Origin: Sva-07 sp963707515 | GTDB lineage: Bacteria > Actinomycetota > Acidimicrobiia > Acidimicrobiales > Ilumatobacteraceae | Reading direction: 5' to 3' | Assembly: GCA_963707515.1 (NCBI GenBank) | Contig: CAVPQI010000001.1 | Span: 744,001-808,000, forward strand | DNA length: 64,000 nt | Shown here: in pieces, positions 54,760-63,998 of the stretch | Layout of the letters: each line of letters starts with the position of its first letter | How positions within the stretch are numbered: position 1 is the first letter of the stretch | The notes under the pieces: model-generated | Told to the model about the DNA's origin: nothing | Databases searched by the model: none | The model's input: the letters and a program-made list of their open reading frames with translations, nothing else | Translations under genes and position numbers: made by a program

Positions 54760-54796
54760 CGAACGCCTGGGGACGGACCCCGGACGTTCTTTAGTC
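54754..54796. repeat. REP-like hairpin (copy 1), overlapping the argG stop and RAYT end
   Basis: GACTAACGAACGCCTGGGG (54754-54772), a 5-nt loop, and CCCCGGACGTTCTTTAGTC (54778-54796) form an imperfect hairpin of about 43 nt. The argG TAA (54757-54759) is within the left arm, and the TAA of the opposite-strand transposase (54791-54793) is in the right arm. Confidence 0.88.
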
Positions 54797-55678
54797 CCCG
54801 GACGTTCCTGAGTCCGTCCGGCCGTCCAACTCCCTCGTCGCTCGCTCGAGCAGCCCGGCGAAGCTCGCATCGGACGACCGCAGCACCCGCGCCCGACGAG
54901 CCGCCGTCCGCGCACTCGTCGGGCTCGACATCCCGAATCGAACGGCGATGTCAGCAGCCAGTGCCACCCGTCGCTCGATCATCAACAAGATCGCCGCCAA
55001 ACGCGGCTGGTTGACGACCGATCGACGCGACTCGAACAGCGACTCGACGCCGACGCCTGCCGCGCGCGCCACCGCCCGGTCCACGTCGGCGGCGCCGATT
55101 GCGGGTCGGTCGGAAAACGGATCGACACGCTCGTCATCGCTCGGCTGCCGCTCCTCGACGAACCGGCGGTACCGGGTGGCGTCGCCGCCGAACTGCTCGA
55201 GGAGGTGCTCGGTGCGAAGCCAGCACGGCGACGGACGACTCCCGACGTAGGCACCGAGCGTCGACCAGCGGTACGCGACCATCGCCCGCTCGCCGACGAT
55301 GTCCGCCGGGTTGCGGTGGATGTAGCGGCTGGTCTGCAGCAGTTGCGCATCGCTGGCAACGACCTTCGACCGGAAGCGACCCTCGAACAACGGGCCCGTG
55401 CGCTCGTACCGATGATTGTGCCGGCCGGCGTAGACCGTGCAGATGCGGTGCATGGTCTCCGACAGCACGTCGTCCGGACAGTAGACGAGGCCGTGAAAGT
55501 GGTTGGTCATCTGGCACCAGGCATGGATCTCGATGCCGAACCTGTCGACGGCGTCGCCGATCAAGTGCTCGAAGCCGAGGTGGTCGGCGTCGTCGTGGAA
55601 GATGTCCTGGCGATCGGCACCGCGGTTGATGACGTGGAACCACATCCCCGGACCGCAGACCCGTGGAAGTCTCGGCAT
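54791..55678 (-). CDS. REP-associated tyrosine transposase (RAYT, IS200-like Y1 HUH family)
   Basis: 295 aa. The Y1 single-stranded DNA transposase domain has HVINRG near residue 15, the HUH metal motif within MTNHFHG (His60 and His62), and catalytic Tyr119 in TSRYIHRNP, followed by a C-terminal helical region rich in Arg (RTAARRARVLRSS). RAYTs bind REP hairpins and are thought to spread them within a chromosome; no terminal inverted repeats of an IS were seen. REP-like hairpins lie at both ends of the gene. The gene sits between argG and the M20 peptidase in both cases near their stop codons. Confidence 0.9.
   Translation of the reverse strand: MPRLPRVCGPGMWFHVINRGADRQDIFHDDADHLGFEHLIGDAVDRFGIEIHAWCQMTNHFHGLVYCPDDVLSETMHRICTVYAGRHNHRYERTGPLFEGRFRSKVVASDAQLLQTSRYIHRNPADIVGERAMVAYRWSTLGAYVGSRPSPCWLRTEHLLEQFGGDATRYRRFVEERQPSDDERVDPFSDRPAIGAADVDRAVARAAGVGVESLFESRRSVVNQPRLAAILLMIERRVALAADIAVRFGMSSPTSARTAARRARVLRSSDASFAGLLERATRELDGRTDSGTSGD
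54796..54814. repeat. REP half-arm (copy 2)
   Basis: CCCCGGACGTTCCTGAGTC is a near-identical repeat of the right arm of copy 1, placed directly after it. It encodes, on the minus strand, the C-terminal DSGTSGD of the transposase. Confidence 0.8.
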
Positions 55679-55711
55679 ACCCCTCAGTGGGTGGCGACCG
55701 CGCCAGAACGG

Positions 55712-55754
55712 ACGAAACGAACGCTCGGGGCCCGTCCCCAGACGTTCGTCAGTG
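55712..55754. repeat. REP-like hairpin (copy 3), overlapping the M20 peptidase stop
   Basis: Left arm ACGAAACGAACGCTCGGGG (55712-55730), CCCGT loop, right arm CCCCAGACGTTCGTCAGTG (55736-55754). It lies 34 nt upstream of the RAYT start codon. The M20 gene stop codon (55749-55751) is in the right arm. Confidence 0.85.
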
Positions 55755-56873
55755 CTGCTGCAGTTGGGCGACGAGACCGGCGATCAGTCGAGCGCGGGAC
55801 GGCATCGTGGCAACCTCGACGTACTCGTGATCGGCGTGGGCGCCGCCGCCGACGGCACCGAGCCCGTCGAGCGTCGGGACGCCGATCGCCGCCGTGAAGT
55901 TGCCGTCGCTGGCACCGCCGACCGCCACGCCGGTGAGGTCGGGATCGACGTTGGCCACCAGCGGGAACAGCGAGGCCGACGCCGACTCGGGCATCGGCGG
56001 CCGGTTGATCGACCCGGCCACCTCGATCGACGCCTCGGCGTCGGTGGGTGTGAGGGCGAACATCGCCGCTTCCACGCGTTCCTTCTCCGCCGCCGACTCG
56101 ACGCGCACGTCGACCCGGATCCGCCCGAGCGCCGGCACGACGTTGTCCGCCGTGCCGACCGTGGCAACCGTGGGGGTGACCGTCGTCCCGTCGGCGGGCC
56201 GGGCGAGGTCGGCGATCGCCAACACCTGGCGGGCGGTCTCGACGAGGGCGTTGACGCCCTTCTCCGGCTCCAGCCCGGCGTGCGCCGCTCGCCCGTGGAC
56301 GACGACCTCGAACGTGCCGCACCCCTTGCGCCCGGTCTTCAGCACGCCATCGTCGGCCGAGGGCTCGAGGACGAGCACCGCCCCGCAGGCGAGCGCCCGC
56401 TCCTCGATCAGCGACCGCGAGTCGAGCGAGCCGACCTCTTCGTCGGCGCTGAACAGCATCTCGACGCCGCGTCGGTCGTCGAGGGCGGCGACACCGTGGA
56501 TCGCCTGCACGATGCCGGCGAGCATGTCGAACACGCCCGGTCCGGTCGCCCGACCGTCGGCGACCTGGAACGGCCGCGCGGCGAGCGTCCCGAGCGGGAA
56601 CACGGTGTCGTGATGGCCGAGGATCAGCACCACCGGATCGCCACCACCGCGCCAGTGGACGTGCGGCCCCGACGGGCTCTCCACGAGACGAGCCTCGCCA
56701 CCGAGGCGCCGTTCGAGCAGCGCTGCCAGCGCCTGTGCCGACCGGGCGAGCTGCTCGAGGTCGTGCGACGGCGACTCGATCTCGACGAGCAGCCGCAGAT
56801 CGTCGAGCATCTCGTCGAGCGAGAAGGTCGTCACGGCGGGGATCTCGACCGACGGTGCGCTCACGTCAGTCAC
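55749..56873 (-). CDS. M20 family metallopeptidase (carboxypeptidase G2-like)
   Basis: 374 aa from a GTG at 56871-56873. Metal-binding features: VLILGHHDTVFP with the first His, GPGVFDMLAG with the bridging Asp, the SADEEVGS Glu-Glu pair, and a late GGAHADHEYV His. The dimerisation domain (about 180-300) includes GRAAHAGLEPEKG. The best family fit is the glutamate carboxypeptidase/carboxypeptidase G2 subgroup, which cleaves C-terminal amino acids or N-acyl amino acids. It is divergent from the regulator gene at 56925, and that regulator may control it. Confidence 0.88.
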   Translation of the reverse strand: MTDVSAPSVEIPAVTTFSLDEMLDDLRLLVEIESPSHDLEQLARSAQALAALLERRLGGEARLVESPSGPHVHWRGGGDPVVLILGHHDTVFPLGTLAARPFQVADGRATGPGVFDMLAGIVQAIHGVAALDDRRGVEMLFSADEEVGSLDSRSLIEERALACGAVLVLEPSADDGVLKTGRKGCGTFEVVVHGRAAHAGLEPEKGVNALVETARQVLAIADLARPADGTTVTPTVATVGTADNVVPALGRIRVDVRVESAAEKERVEAAMFALTPTDAEASIEVAGSINRPPMPESASASLFPLVANVDPDLTGVAVGGASDGNFTAAIGVPTLDGLGAVGGGAHADHEYVEVATMPSRARLIAGLVAQLQQH

Positions 56874-56924
56874 CGTATTCGGTGCCCGCTCGAATCGCCG
56901 CCAGGTGTTTGACTGGCGGGCGAA

Positions 56925-57773
56925 ATGTCGTCCCCCGCCCCGTCGTCCATGTCATCCGATCACCGCCGCGAGCTCGCCGAGTTCCTCCGCGCCCGCCGCG
57001 ACGCCATCCGTCCCGCCCAGGTCGGTCTGCCCGTCGGCCGGGGCCGGCGGACACCAGGACTGCGTCGCGAGGAGGTGGCGATGCTCGCCGGGGTGTCCCT
57101 CACCTGGTACACGTGGCTCGAACAGGGCCGCCGCATCAACGCCTCGACCGACGTCCTCGTGGCGATCGGGCGGGCGCTGCGCCTCGACGAGGCGGGGCTC
57201 GACCATCTCTTGTCGCTGACCGAGCCGGGCACGGCCACGGTCGATGCGCCGGCCGAAGCCCCGAGTGCGCTGGTCCGCCTGATCGATGCCTTGCTCCCCG
57301 CGCCGGCCTACGTGCTCGGCCCGCACTGGGAGTTCGTCGGCTGGAACGCGGCGCAGACGCGGCTGTACCCGCGGATCGAAGAGCTCGAGCTGCCGGAGCG
57401 GAACCTGATGTGGGTGCTGTTCGCCGATCCGGCGACCAAGGAGCTGATCGTCGACTGGGACATCCACGCCCGCCAGGCGCTCGCCGAGTTCCGCTCGGCG
57501 ACCACCTCGGTGCGTCACGACCCGGCGATGGTCCAGCTGGTGTCCACGCTCACGGAGATCAGCGCAGAGTTCGCCGCCTGGTGGAAGGACCACGACGTGT
57601 CCGGGTTCGAGACCCGCCTGCGGCGCTTCAACCACCCGACGGCCGGCACGCTGACGTTCGAGTACCAGCAGTTGACGCCGGCCGAGTGGCCGTCGTTGCG
57701 GGTGGTGGCGCAGCTCGCCGTGCCCGGCGACGACTCAGCGCAGCGGCTCGCCGTCCGCCATTACGTCGCCTGA
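56925..57773 (+). CDS. MmyB-like helix-turn-helix transcriptional regulator
   Basis: 282 aa from ATG 56925 (an ATG at 56949 gives MSSDHRRELAEFLRARRD, a good alternative). The XRE DNA-binding domain has RTPGLRREEVAMLAGVSLTWYTWLEQG at about 40-66. The remainder is the MmyB-like ligand-binding domain (PAYVLGPHWEFVGWNAAQT, WW and RRFNHPTAGTLTFEY). Members bind small or fatty-acid-like ligands and regulate the divergent neighbour, here the M20 peptidase, through the 51-nt intergenic region. An inverted repeat (CGCCAG ... CTGGCG) is within that space. Confidence 0.88.
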   Translation: MSSPAPSSMSSDHRRELAEFLRARRDAIRPAQVGLPVGRGRRTPGLRREEVAMLAGVSLTWYTWLEQGRRINASTDVLVAIGRALRLDEAGLDHLLSLTEPGTATVDAPAEAPSALVRLIDALLPAPAYVLGPHWEFVGWNAAQTRLYPRIEELELPERNLMWVLFADPATKELIVDWDIHARQALAEFRSATTSVRHDPAMVQLVSTLTEISAEFAAWWKDHDVSGFETRLRRFNHPTAGTLTFEYQQLTPAEWPSLRVVAQLAVPGDDSAQRLAVRHYVA

Positions 57774-57775
57774 CC

Positions 57776-57818
57776 GACTAACGAACGTTCGGGGCCCGTC
57801 CCCAAACGTTCGTTAGTC
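57776..57818. repeat. REP-like hairpin (copy 4), nearly perfect
   Basis: GACTAACGAACGTTCGGGG, a CCCGT loop, and CCCCAAACGTTCGTTAGTC pair over 18 of 19 positions. It is 3 nt after the MmyB-like gene stop, more than 2 kb from the RAYT gene. It is the best preserved of the REP copies and can serve as the consensus. Confidence 0.92.
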
Positions 57819-57888
57819 GGGTGGAACGGGAAGGGCGTCGGGACGCGCTACAACAGAGGAGGGGGAGGCGCGTGGCAAGGAGGGACTC

Positions 57889-60800
57889 GTGACCATCGAC
57901 AGCAGTGGAACCGACCGCATGGCGGCTCCCCGTTCCTACGAGCTCGCCGACCGCTTCCGGATGGAGGACGGCACCGTGTTCCTGTCCGGCGTGCAGGCGC
58001 TGGCGCGGATCCCGATCGACCAGCTGCGCATCGACCGCCGGTTCGGCCTGACCACCGCCGCCTTCGCGTCCGGCTACCAGGGCTCGCCGGTCGGCACGTT
58101 CACCGAGGAGCTGCAGCGGGCGGCGCGCACGGTCCCCGACCTGCCGATCGTCGTCCGCCCCGGCATCAACGAGGAGCTGGCGGCGACGTCGGTGATGGGC
58201 AGCCAGCTGGCGATGACGCTCGCCGACGTGCGCTACGACGGCATCGTCGGCCTCTGGTACGGGAAGGCTCCCGGGCTCGACCGCGCCAGCGACGCCATCC
58301 GCCACGCCGTGTTCGCCGGCACGTCGCCGCACGGTGGCGTCGTCGCCGTGGTCGGTGACGACCCGGCGGCGAAGTCGTCGACGCTGCCGTCGTCGAGCGA
58401 CGCCACGATGGTCGACCTGCACATGCCGATCCTCTTCCCCGGCGACGTGCAAGAAGCGCTCGACCTCGGCCGTCACGCCGTCGCCCTGTCACGGACGTGC
58501 GGCTTGTGGGCCGGCCTCAAGCTGGTCACCGCCGTCGCCGACGGTACCGGCACCGTCGACGTCCACCCCGACCGCGTCCGCCCCAGGGCACCGGTCGTCG
58601 AAGTCGACGGCGAGCCGTTCCATCCTCAGCCCAACGGCCGGCTGCTGACCCCGTACACGCTGGAGATGGAGCGCGAGTTCCAAGAGGTGCGCTCGGTGCT
58701 GGCGCGCCGCTACGGCGTCGACAACCACCTCAACCGGGTCGTCGTCGGCACCGACGACGACTGGATCGGCATCGCCGCCTGCGGGCACACGTTCCACGAG
58801 GTGCGCGAGGCGCTGCGAGTGCTCGGCCTGCGCTCCGACGACGACCTGCCGCGCTGCCGGCATCCGCCTGTTCCAGTTGTTGATGCCCGTGCCGCTCGAC
58901 CCGCAACAGGCCCGCGACTTCGCCTCCGGGCTCGACGAGGTGCTCGTCGTCGAGGACAAGAACCCGACGCTCGAAGAGGAGCTGAAGTGCGCGTTCTACG
59001 ACGGCACGCATCACCCGCGCGTCGTCGGCCGCCGAGACGAGCGCGGCGCCTCGCTGGTGCCCGGCTACGGCACGCTCGACGTCGACCGTCTGCTCGGCCC
59101 GCTCCACGCCCGGCTGTCGTCGCGCCTCGCCGGACGACTGCGCTCGATCGACGACCTGCTGGCACCGAAGCGACCGCGCATCCCGCTGACCGTCAACCGC
59201 AGCCCGTTCTACTGCTCGGGTTGTCCGCACAACCGCAGCACCCGCGCCGAGCCCGGCACGCTCGTCGGTGGCGGTATCGGGTGCCATGCGATGGTCGCCC
59301 TGATGGAGCCCGACCGTGTCGGCGACATCGTCGGCCTCACCTGCATGGGGAGCGAGGGCGCCCAGTGGATCGGCATGGCGCCGTTCGTCGAACGCCAGCA
59401 CCTCGTGCAGAACCTCGGCGACGGCACGTTCTTCCACTCCGGCTCGCTCGCCATCCGCGCCGCCGTCGCCGCCGGCATCGACATCACCTACAAGCTGCTC
59501 TACAACGGCACGGTGGCGATGACCGGCGGGCAGGACCCGCAGGGACAGATGACGGTCCCCGACGTCGCCGCGATGCTGCTGCTCGAAGGTGTGCAGCGGG
59601 TGATCGTCACCAGCGACGACCCGGGCCGCCACGCCCGCGGTGCGTTCCCCGACGGCGTCGACGTGTGGGACCGCTCGCGCTTCGACGAGGTCGAGCAACT
59701 GCTGCGCGACACGCCCGGCGTCACCGTGCACATCCACGACCAGGCGTGCGCCGCGGAGAACCGCCGGGGCCGGGCGCGGGGCACGATCGCCACGCCGGGG
59801 TTCCGCGTCGTCATCAACGAGCGGGTGTGCGAAGGCTGCGGCGACTGCGGCGACAAGAGCAACTGCCTGTCGGTCCAGCCCGTCGACACCCCGTACGGCC
59901 GCAAGACCCGGATTCACCAGGGATCGTGCAACTTCGACTTCTCCTGCCTCGACGGTGACTGCCCGAGCTTCGCCACCGTCACCGTCGATCCCGATGCCCG
60001 GCCGGTGGCCCGTGAGCGCCCGGTGCCACCGACCGATCTGCCGGCGCCGGCTGCGCCGCTCGTCGGCCCGGACGAGTTCACGCTGCGGCTCAACGGCATC
60101 GGCGGCACGGGTGTCGTCACCGTCAGCCAGATCATCGGCACGGCGGCGATGCTCGCCGGACTGCACGTCCGCGGCCTCGACCAGACCGGTCTCTCACAGA
60201 AGGCCGGTCCGGTCGTCAGCGACCTGCGCATCGCCACCGGCCCGACCGGGTCATCGGATCCCGACACGTCGATCCTCTCCGGATCGAATCATGCCAACGC
60301 GTCCGGCGTCGACTGCATCCTCGCCTTCGATCTGCTGGTCGGGGCGAGCGACAGCAACCTCGTCGGGGTGCGCGCCGATCGGACCGTCGTCGTCGCCTCG
60401 ACCGATGCCGTGCCGACCGGGCACATGGTCACCCATCCCCACGTCGCGCCGCCGCCGTCGGCGACGTTGCTCGAACGGCTGATGGAGATCAGCCGCGCCG
60501 ACGACAACCGCTACCTCGACGCTGCGGCGCTCGCCCGCGGGCTGCTCGGATCGACGACCGCCGCCAACATCGTCCTGCTCGGTGCCGCCGTGCAGCACGG
60601 TGCGCTCCCGGTGCCCGTCGACGCCCTGCAACAGGCGATCACGCTGAACGGCGTCGCCGTCGAGTCGAACCTCGCCGCCTTCGGTTGGGGTCGCGCCTGG
60701 GCCATCGACCCCGCAGCCGTCGAGCAGGCGGCCGGCATGACCCCGCAGGGCCCGCCGGAGACGGTCGACGAGCTGATCGAGCGGTTGGCCGACGACCTCA

Positions 60801-61378
60801 CCGACTACCAGTCGGCGAACTACGCATCCCGGTTCCGCGACACGGTGGCGGCGGCCCGCGCTGCGGAACGTCGAGCCGACCCCGAGTCGACCGCCTACAC
60901 CGTCGCCGTCGCCTGCCACCTGCACAAGCTGATGGCGTACAAGGACGAGTACGAGGTGGCCCGGCTGCTGCTCGACGACGAGGCCCGACGGGGCTACGAG
61001 GCGGCCGGGGGCACCGACACCACCGTCACCTACCACCTCCACCCACCGATGCTGCGGGCGCTCGGGCTGCACCACAAGATCAAGCTGCGGCGGACGGCGG
61101 TCCCGGCGATGCGCGCCCTGCGCTCGGCCAAGGGCGTGCGCGGCACGCTCGCCGACCCGTTCCGTTGGGCCACGGTACGCCGCGTGGAACGGGCGATGAT
61201 CCCCGAGTACGAACGGGCAGTGAGCACGATCAACCGCATCCTCACGTCGGCCAACCTGACCGAGGCGGCGTCGATCGCTGCCCTCCCCGACCAGGTCCGC
61301 GGCTACGAGGACATCAAGCTGCGTCGGGCGGCCGCCTACCGGACCGAGCTGGCGGATCGGGTGCGCCGCTTCGGGTGA
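57889..61378 (+). CDS. indolepyruvate ferredoxin oxidoreductase family protein, apparent frameshift
   Basis: About 1163 aa in two frames from a GTG at 57889 with a strong AAGGAGG ribosome-binding site at 57877-57883. Frame 1 (to about 58860) has GYQGSPVGTF and ASDAIRHAVFAG-type TPP-pyrimidine domain sequence. Frame 2 has the TPP motif FGDGTFFHSGSLAIRA...NGT, the ferredoxin-like cysteine cluster CEGCGDCGDKSNC, the SCNFDFSCLDGDCPSF cluster, and the gamma domain LNGIGGTGVVTVS. The length of 3490 nt leaves a remainder of one. The switch is at 58848-58860 (CTGCCGCGCTGCC); restoring CG gives LPRAAGIRLFQLL. It decarboxylates indolepyruvate or related keto acids to acyl-CoA, reducing ferredoxin. Confidence 0.88.
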
Positions 61379-61379
61379 C

Positions 61380-62147
61380 TCAGTCGATGGGCGGCACGCG
61401 GCCGGCCGCCATCAGCGCCGCCCCGACGATCCCGGCGTTGTTGCGCATCTCGGCGGCGACCAGCCGCGTCCGCACCGTGAGGTGCGGGAACCACTCGGTG
61501 GACTCCTTCGAGACGCCGCCGCCGATGATCAACAGGTCGGGCGAGAACAACATCTCGACGTGGTGCAGGTAGCGGTCGACACGCTTGGCCCACCGCTTCC
61601 AGCTGAGCTCTTCGAGGTCGCGGACGCTGGCCGCCGCCTTCTTCTCGGCGTCGTGGCCGTCGAGCTCGAGATGGCCGAGCTCGGTGTTCGGCACCAGCGT
61701 GCCGTCGACGAAGAGCCCCGAGCCGATCCCGGTGCCGAAGGTGAGCATCAGCACCACCCCGTCGACCCCTCGGCCCGCCCCGAAGCGCATCTCGGCGAGC
61801 CCGGCGGCGTCGGCGTCGTTGAGCATCGTCACCGGTCGGCCGCTGGCGGAGGTGAACAAGGCATCGGCGTCGACGCCGATCCACGACGTGTCGATGTTCG
61901 CCGCCGAGTGGACGACGCCGCGTTGCACGACGGCGGGGAAGGCGACGCCGACCGGGCCGCTCCACCCGTGGACCTCGACGAGCTGGCGGACGACGCCAGC
62001 CATCGCCGCCGGTGTCGCCGGGCTCGGGGTCTTGATCCGCTTGCGCTCGGTGCGCAGCTCGCCGGTGGCGAGATCGACGACCGCCGCCTTCATCCCGGAC
62101 CCGCCGATGTCGATGCCGAACCCGAGCTCCCCCGTGTGCGCAGTCAC
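61380..62147 (-). CDS. ppgK: polyphosphate glucokinase (ROK family)
   Basis: 255 aa from GTG 62145-62147, overlapping the upstream acyl-CoA dehydrogenase stop (GTGA). The ROK kinase has LGFGIDIGGSGMKAA, PGxxFPAVV-type segment PVGVAFPAVVQ, catalytic Asp in NDADAAGLAE, and the polyphosphate-glucokinase features VLMLTFGTGIGSGLF and RVDRYLHHVE. It phosphorylates glucose with polyphosphate (or ATP) and feeds glucose 6-phosphate into metabolism. It ends 1 nt from the convergent oxidoreductase gene. Confidence 0.93.
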   Translation of the reverse strand: MTAHTGELGFGIDIGGSGMKAAVVDLATGELRTERKRIKTPSPATPAAMAGVVRQLVEVHGWSGPVGVAFPAVVQRGVVHSAANIDTSWIGVDADALFTSASGRPVTMLNDADAAGLAEMRFGAGRGVDGVVLMLTFGTGIGSGLFVDGTLVPNTELGHLELDGHDAEKKAAASVRDLEELSWKRWAKRVDRYLHHVEMLFSPDLLIIGGGVSKESTEWFPHLTVRTRLVAAEMRNNAGIVGAALMAAGRVPPID

Positions 62148-63394
62148 TCGATCGACGGTACTCCGGCTCGCGTCGGCGCCCGGCCCTGGCGCGTCTCGGA
62201 CCAGGTCATGCCCTGCTCCAGGTTCGGCTCGCGCGGCAACCCGAGGACGATCTCGCCGACGATGTTGCGCTGCACGGCGAACGTGCCGCCGCCGAGCGTC
62301 AGGGCGGGGCTGAACAAGAACCCGTAGTGCCAGATCGGGTCGACGTCGCCGTCGGCGGAGAGGTTGTTCTCGGTCGGTCCGCTGCGGGCACCGCTGTCGA
62401 CGGCACCGATCGGCCCGGACCCGGCGAGCATGCCCTCGGCGCCGGCGACCGCCTTGGCCAGCGCCATCACGTGCTGGCCGTGCTCGTCGGCCATGATCTT
62501 CTGGATCGACGCCTCCGGCCCGGGCGTCCGGCCGTGCAGGCGGGCGCTGAGGCTGCGCAGGCGGTTGAGGCGCAGCACTTCGGCTTCGATGTACAACGCC
62601 GCTGCCTGGTCGCGCAGCACCGGGTCGGTGAGCCCGCCGCCGTCGCGGAGCAGGCCGATCAGGTCCTCCGCCGACGGACCCGACCCCCAGAGCGAGCCCG
62701 CCGACGACAGTGAGACGCGCTCGTTCGACAACGTCACCTTGGCCAGCCGCCACCCCTCGCCCTCGGCGCCGACGAGCAACGATGCCGGGATGCGCACGTC
62801 GTCGAAGAACACCTGGTTGAACGAGTGGGCGGTGGTCATGTCGATGATCGGGCTCATCGTGATGCCGGGCAGGTCCATCGGGCAGATGAAGTAGGAGATG
62901 CCCTTGTGCTTGGGTTGGTCGGGATCGGTGCGGGCGATGAGGATGCCGAACTGGGCGTGGTGGGCGCCGCTCGACCAGATCTTGGAGCCGTTGACGACGT
63001 ACTCGTCGCCGTCGCGCACGGCCCGCGTGCCCAGGTTGGCGAGGTCCGACCCGGCCTCGGGCTCGGAGAACAGCTGACACCAGAACTCCTCACCAGCGAG
63101 CAGGGGCGGGAGATAGCGCTCGTGTTGCTCGGGTGTCCCGGCGATCAGGATCGTCGGTGCCGCCCAGCCGATGCCGATCGGGTTGACCGGCCGACGGATG
63201 CCGGCACGGGTGAGCTCGTCGTCGATGACCAGCTGCTCGATCGGGTCGGCGTCGAGCCCCCACGGTGCCGGCCAGTGCGGGACCACGTAGCCGGCCTCGG
63301 CGAGCTGGCGACCGGTCGGCTGCGGGTGTGCGGCGATCCAGTCGCGAACCGACTGGCGGGCGGGGTGGTCATCGGGCGGGAGGTCGAAGTCCAT
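62144..63394 (-). CDS. acyl-CoA dehydrogenase family protein
   Basis: 416 aa from ATG 63392-63394. It shows LFSEPEAGSDLANLGTRAVRDGDEYVVNGSKIWSSGAH (FAD- and substrate-binding region with SxPxAGSD-type signature), ARTDP, SFNQVFFDDVRIP, and a C-terminal alpha domain. The catalytic glutamate is not certain from sequence alone. It introduces an alpha-beta double bond in acyl-CoA and may take part in fatty-acid or steroid side-chain breakdown. It is translationally coupled to ppgK downstream. Confidence 0.9.
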   Translation of the reverse strand: MDFDLPPDDHPARQSVRDWIAAHPQPTGRQLAEAGYVVPHWPAPWGLDADPIEQLVIDDELTRAGIRRPVNPIGIGWAAPTILIAGTPEQHERYLPPLLAGEEFWCQLFSEPEAGSDLANLGTRAVRDGDEYVVNGSKIWSSGAHHAQFGILIARTDPDQPKHKGISYFICPMDLPGITMSPIIDMTTAHSFNQVFFDDVRIPASLLVGAEGEGWRLAKVTLSNERVSLSSAGSLWGSGPSAEDLIGLLRDGGGLTDPVLRDQAAALYIEAEVLRLNRLRSLSARLHGRTPGPEASIQKIMADEHGQHVMALAKAVAGAEGMLAGSGPIGAVDSGARSGPTENNLSADGDVDPIWHYGFLFSPALTLGGGTFAVQRNIVGEIVLGLPREPNLEQGMTWSETRQGRAPTRAGVPSIE

Positions 63395-63443
63395 CGTCGG
63401 CGAGTCTTGCCGTTGGTCGTGGCGCCGCCCGACTCGTGCCGGT

Positions 63444-63998
63444 TCAGCCGGGCACGAGCGTCGGCGGTTGCGGGATCGGGCGGCCCCGTCGCATCGTCGC
63501 CGGCTCCTGCGGTTCGGCCCACTCCGCGCCGGTGACATCGAACAACCGCGCCAGCTCGGCGATGTGCAGGTCGGCGAGGTCCCACAGGTCAGGCACGAGC
63601 TCGCGGCACGAGATCAGCCCGAAGTCGAGCCGGTCGAGGTAGCTGTGCACGGTGATGTTCAGCCCCATCGCGTCGGTGACCATCGAGACAGGGATGTAGT
63701 TGGTCATCCGAGCACCGGAGAAGTACATCGCCGCCCGCGGGCCCGGCACGTTGGAGATGACCACGTTGACGGGCAGCGAGACGTACTCCGACAAGCCGAG
63801 CCGCGACTGCAGCCGCATCGCGGCCGTGGCCAGCAGCGGCGGCGACACCTGCGCCAGCTCGGTGATCGCGTCGGCGGGCAGCAGGTCGAGCTGGCGTTTG
63901 GCCACGAGCATCGCCTCGCGGCAACGGCTGATGCGTTCCAACGCGTCGTCGCAGTTGGTCGGCAGCTCGGCGATGATGCCCGACACCCGGTTCGTCCA
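63444..63998 (-). CDS. wax ester synthase/diacylglycerol acyltransferase family protein, C-terminal part (partial)
   Basis: The gene continues beyond the window end; 184 codons are visible, ending at the TGA at 63444-63446. The region matches the WS/DGAT C-terminal domain (DUF1298), with the VNVVISNVPGP motif and LNITVHSYLDRLDFGLISC characteristic of the family, and a late tail ending in PIPQPPTLVPG. The catalytic HHxxxDG is upstream and out of view. The enzyme makes wax esters or triacylglycerol as storage lipids. It is the last gene of a run with the acyl-CoA dehydrogenase and ppgK. Confidence 0.88.
   Translation of the reverse strand, partial: WTNRVSGIIAELPTNCDDALERISRCREAMLVAKRQLDLLPADAITELAQVSPPLLATAAMRLQSRLGLSEYVSLPVNVVISNVPGPRAAMYFSGARMTNYIPVSMVTDAMGLNITVHSYLDRLDFGLISCRELVPDLWDLADLHIAELARLFDVTGAEWAEPQEPATMRRGRPIPQPPTLVPG

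Noticed and set aside
54791..55678. Complete insertion sequence
   Set aside because: No terminal inverted repeats or target-site duplication were seen around the transposase. The flanking hairpins are shared with a third site away from the gene, which fits RAYT-REP.
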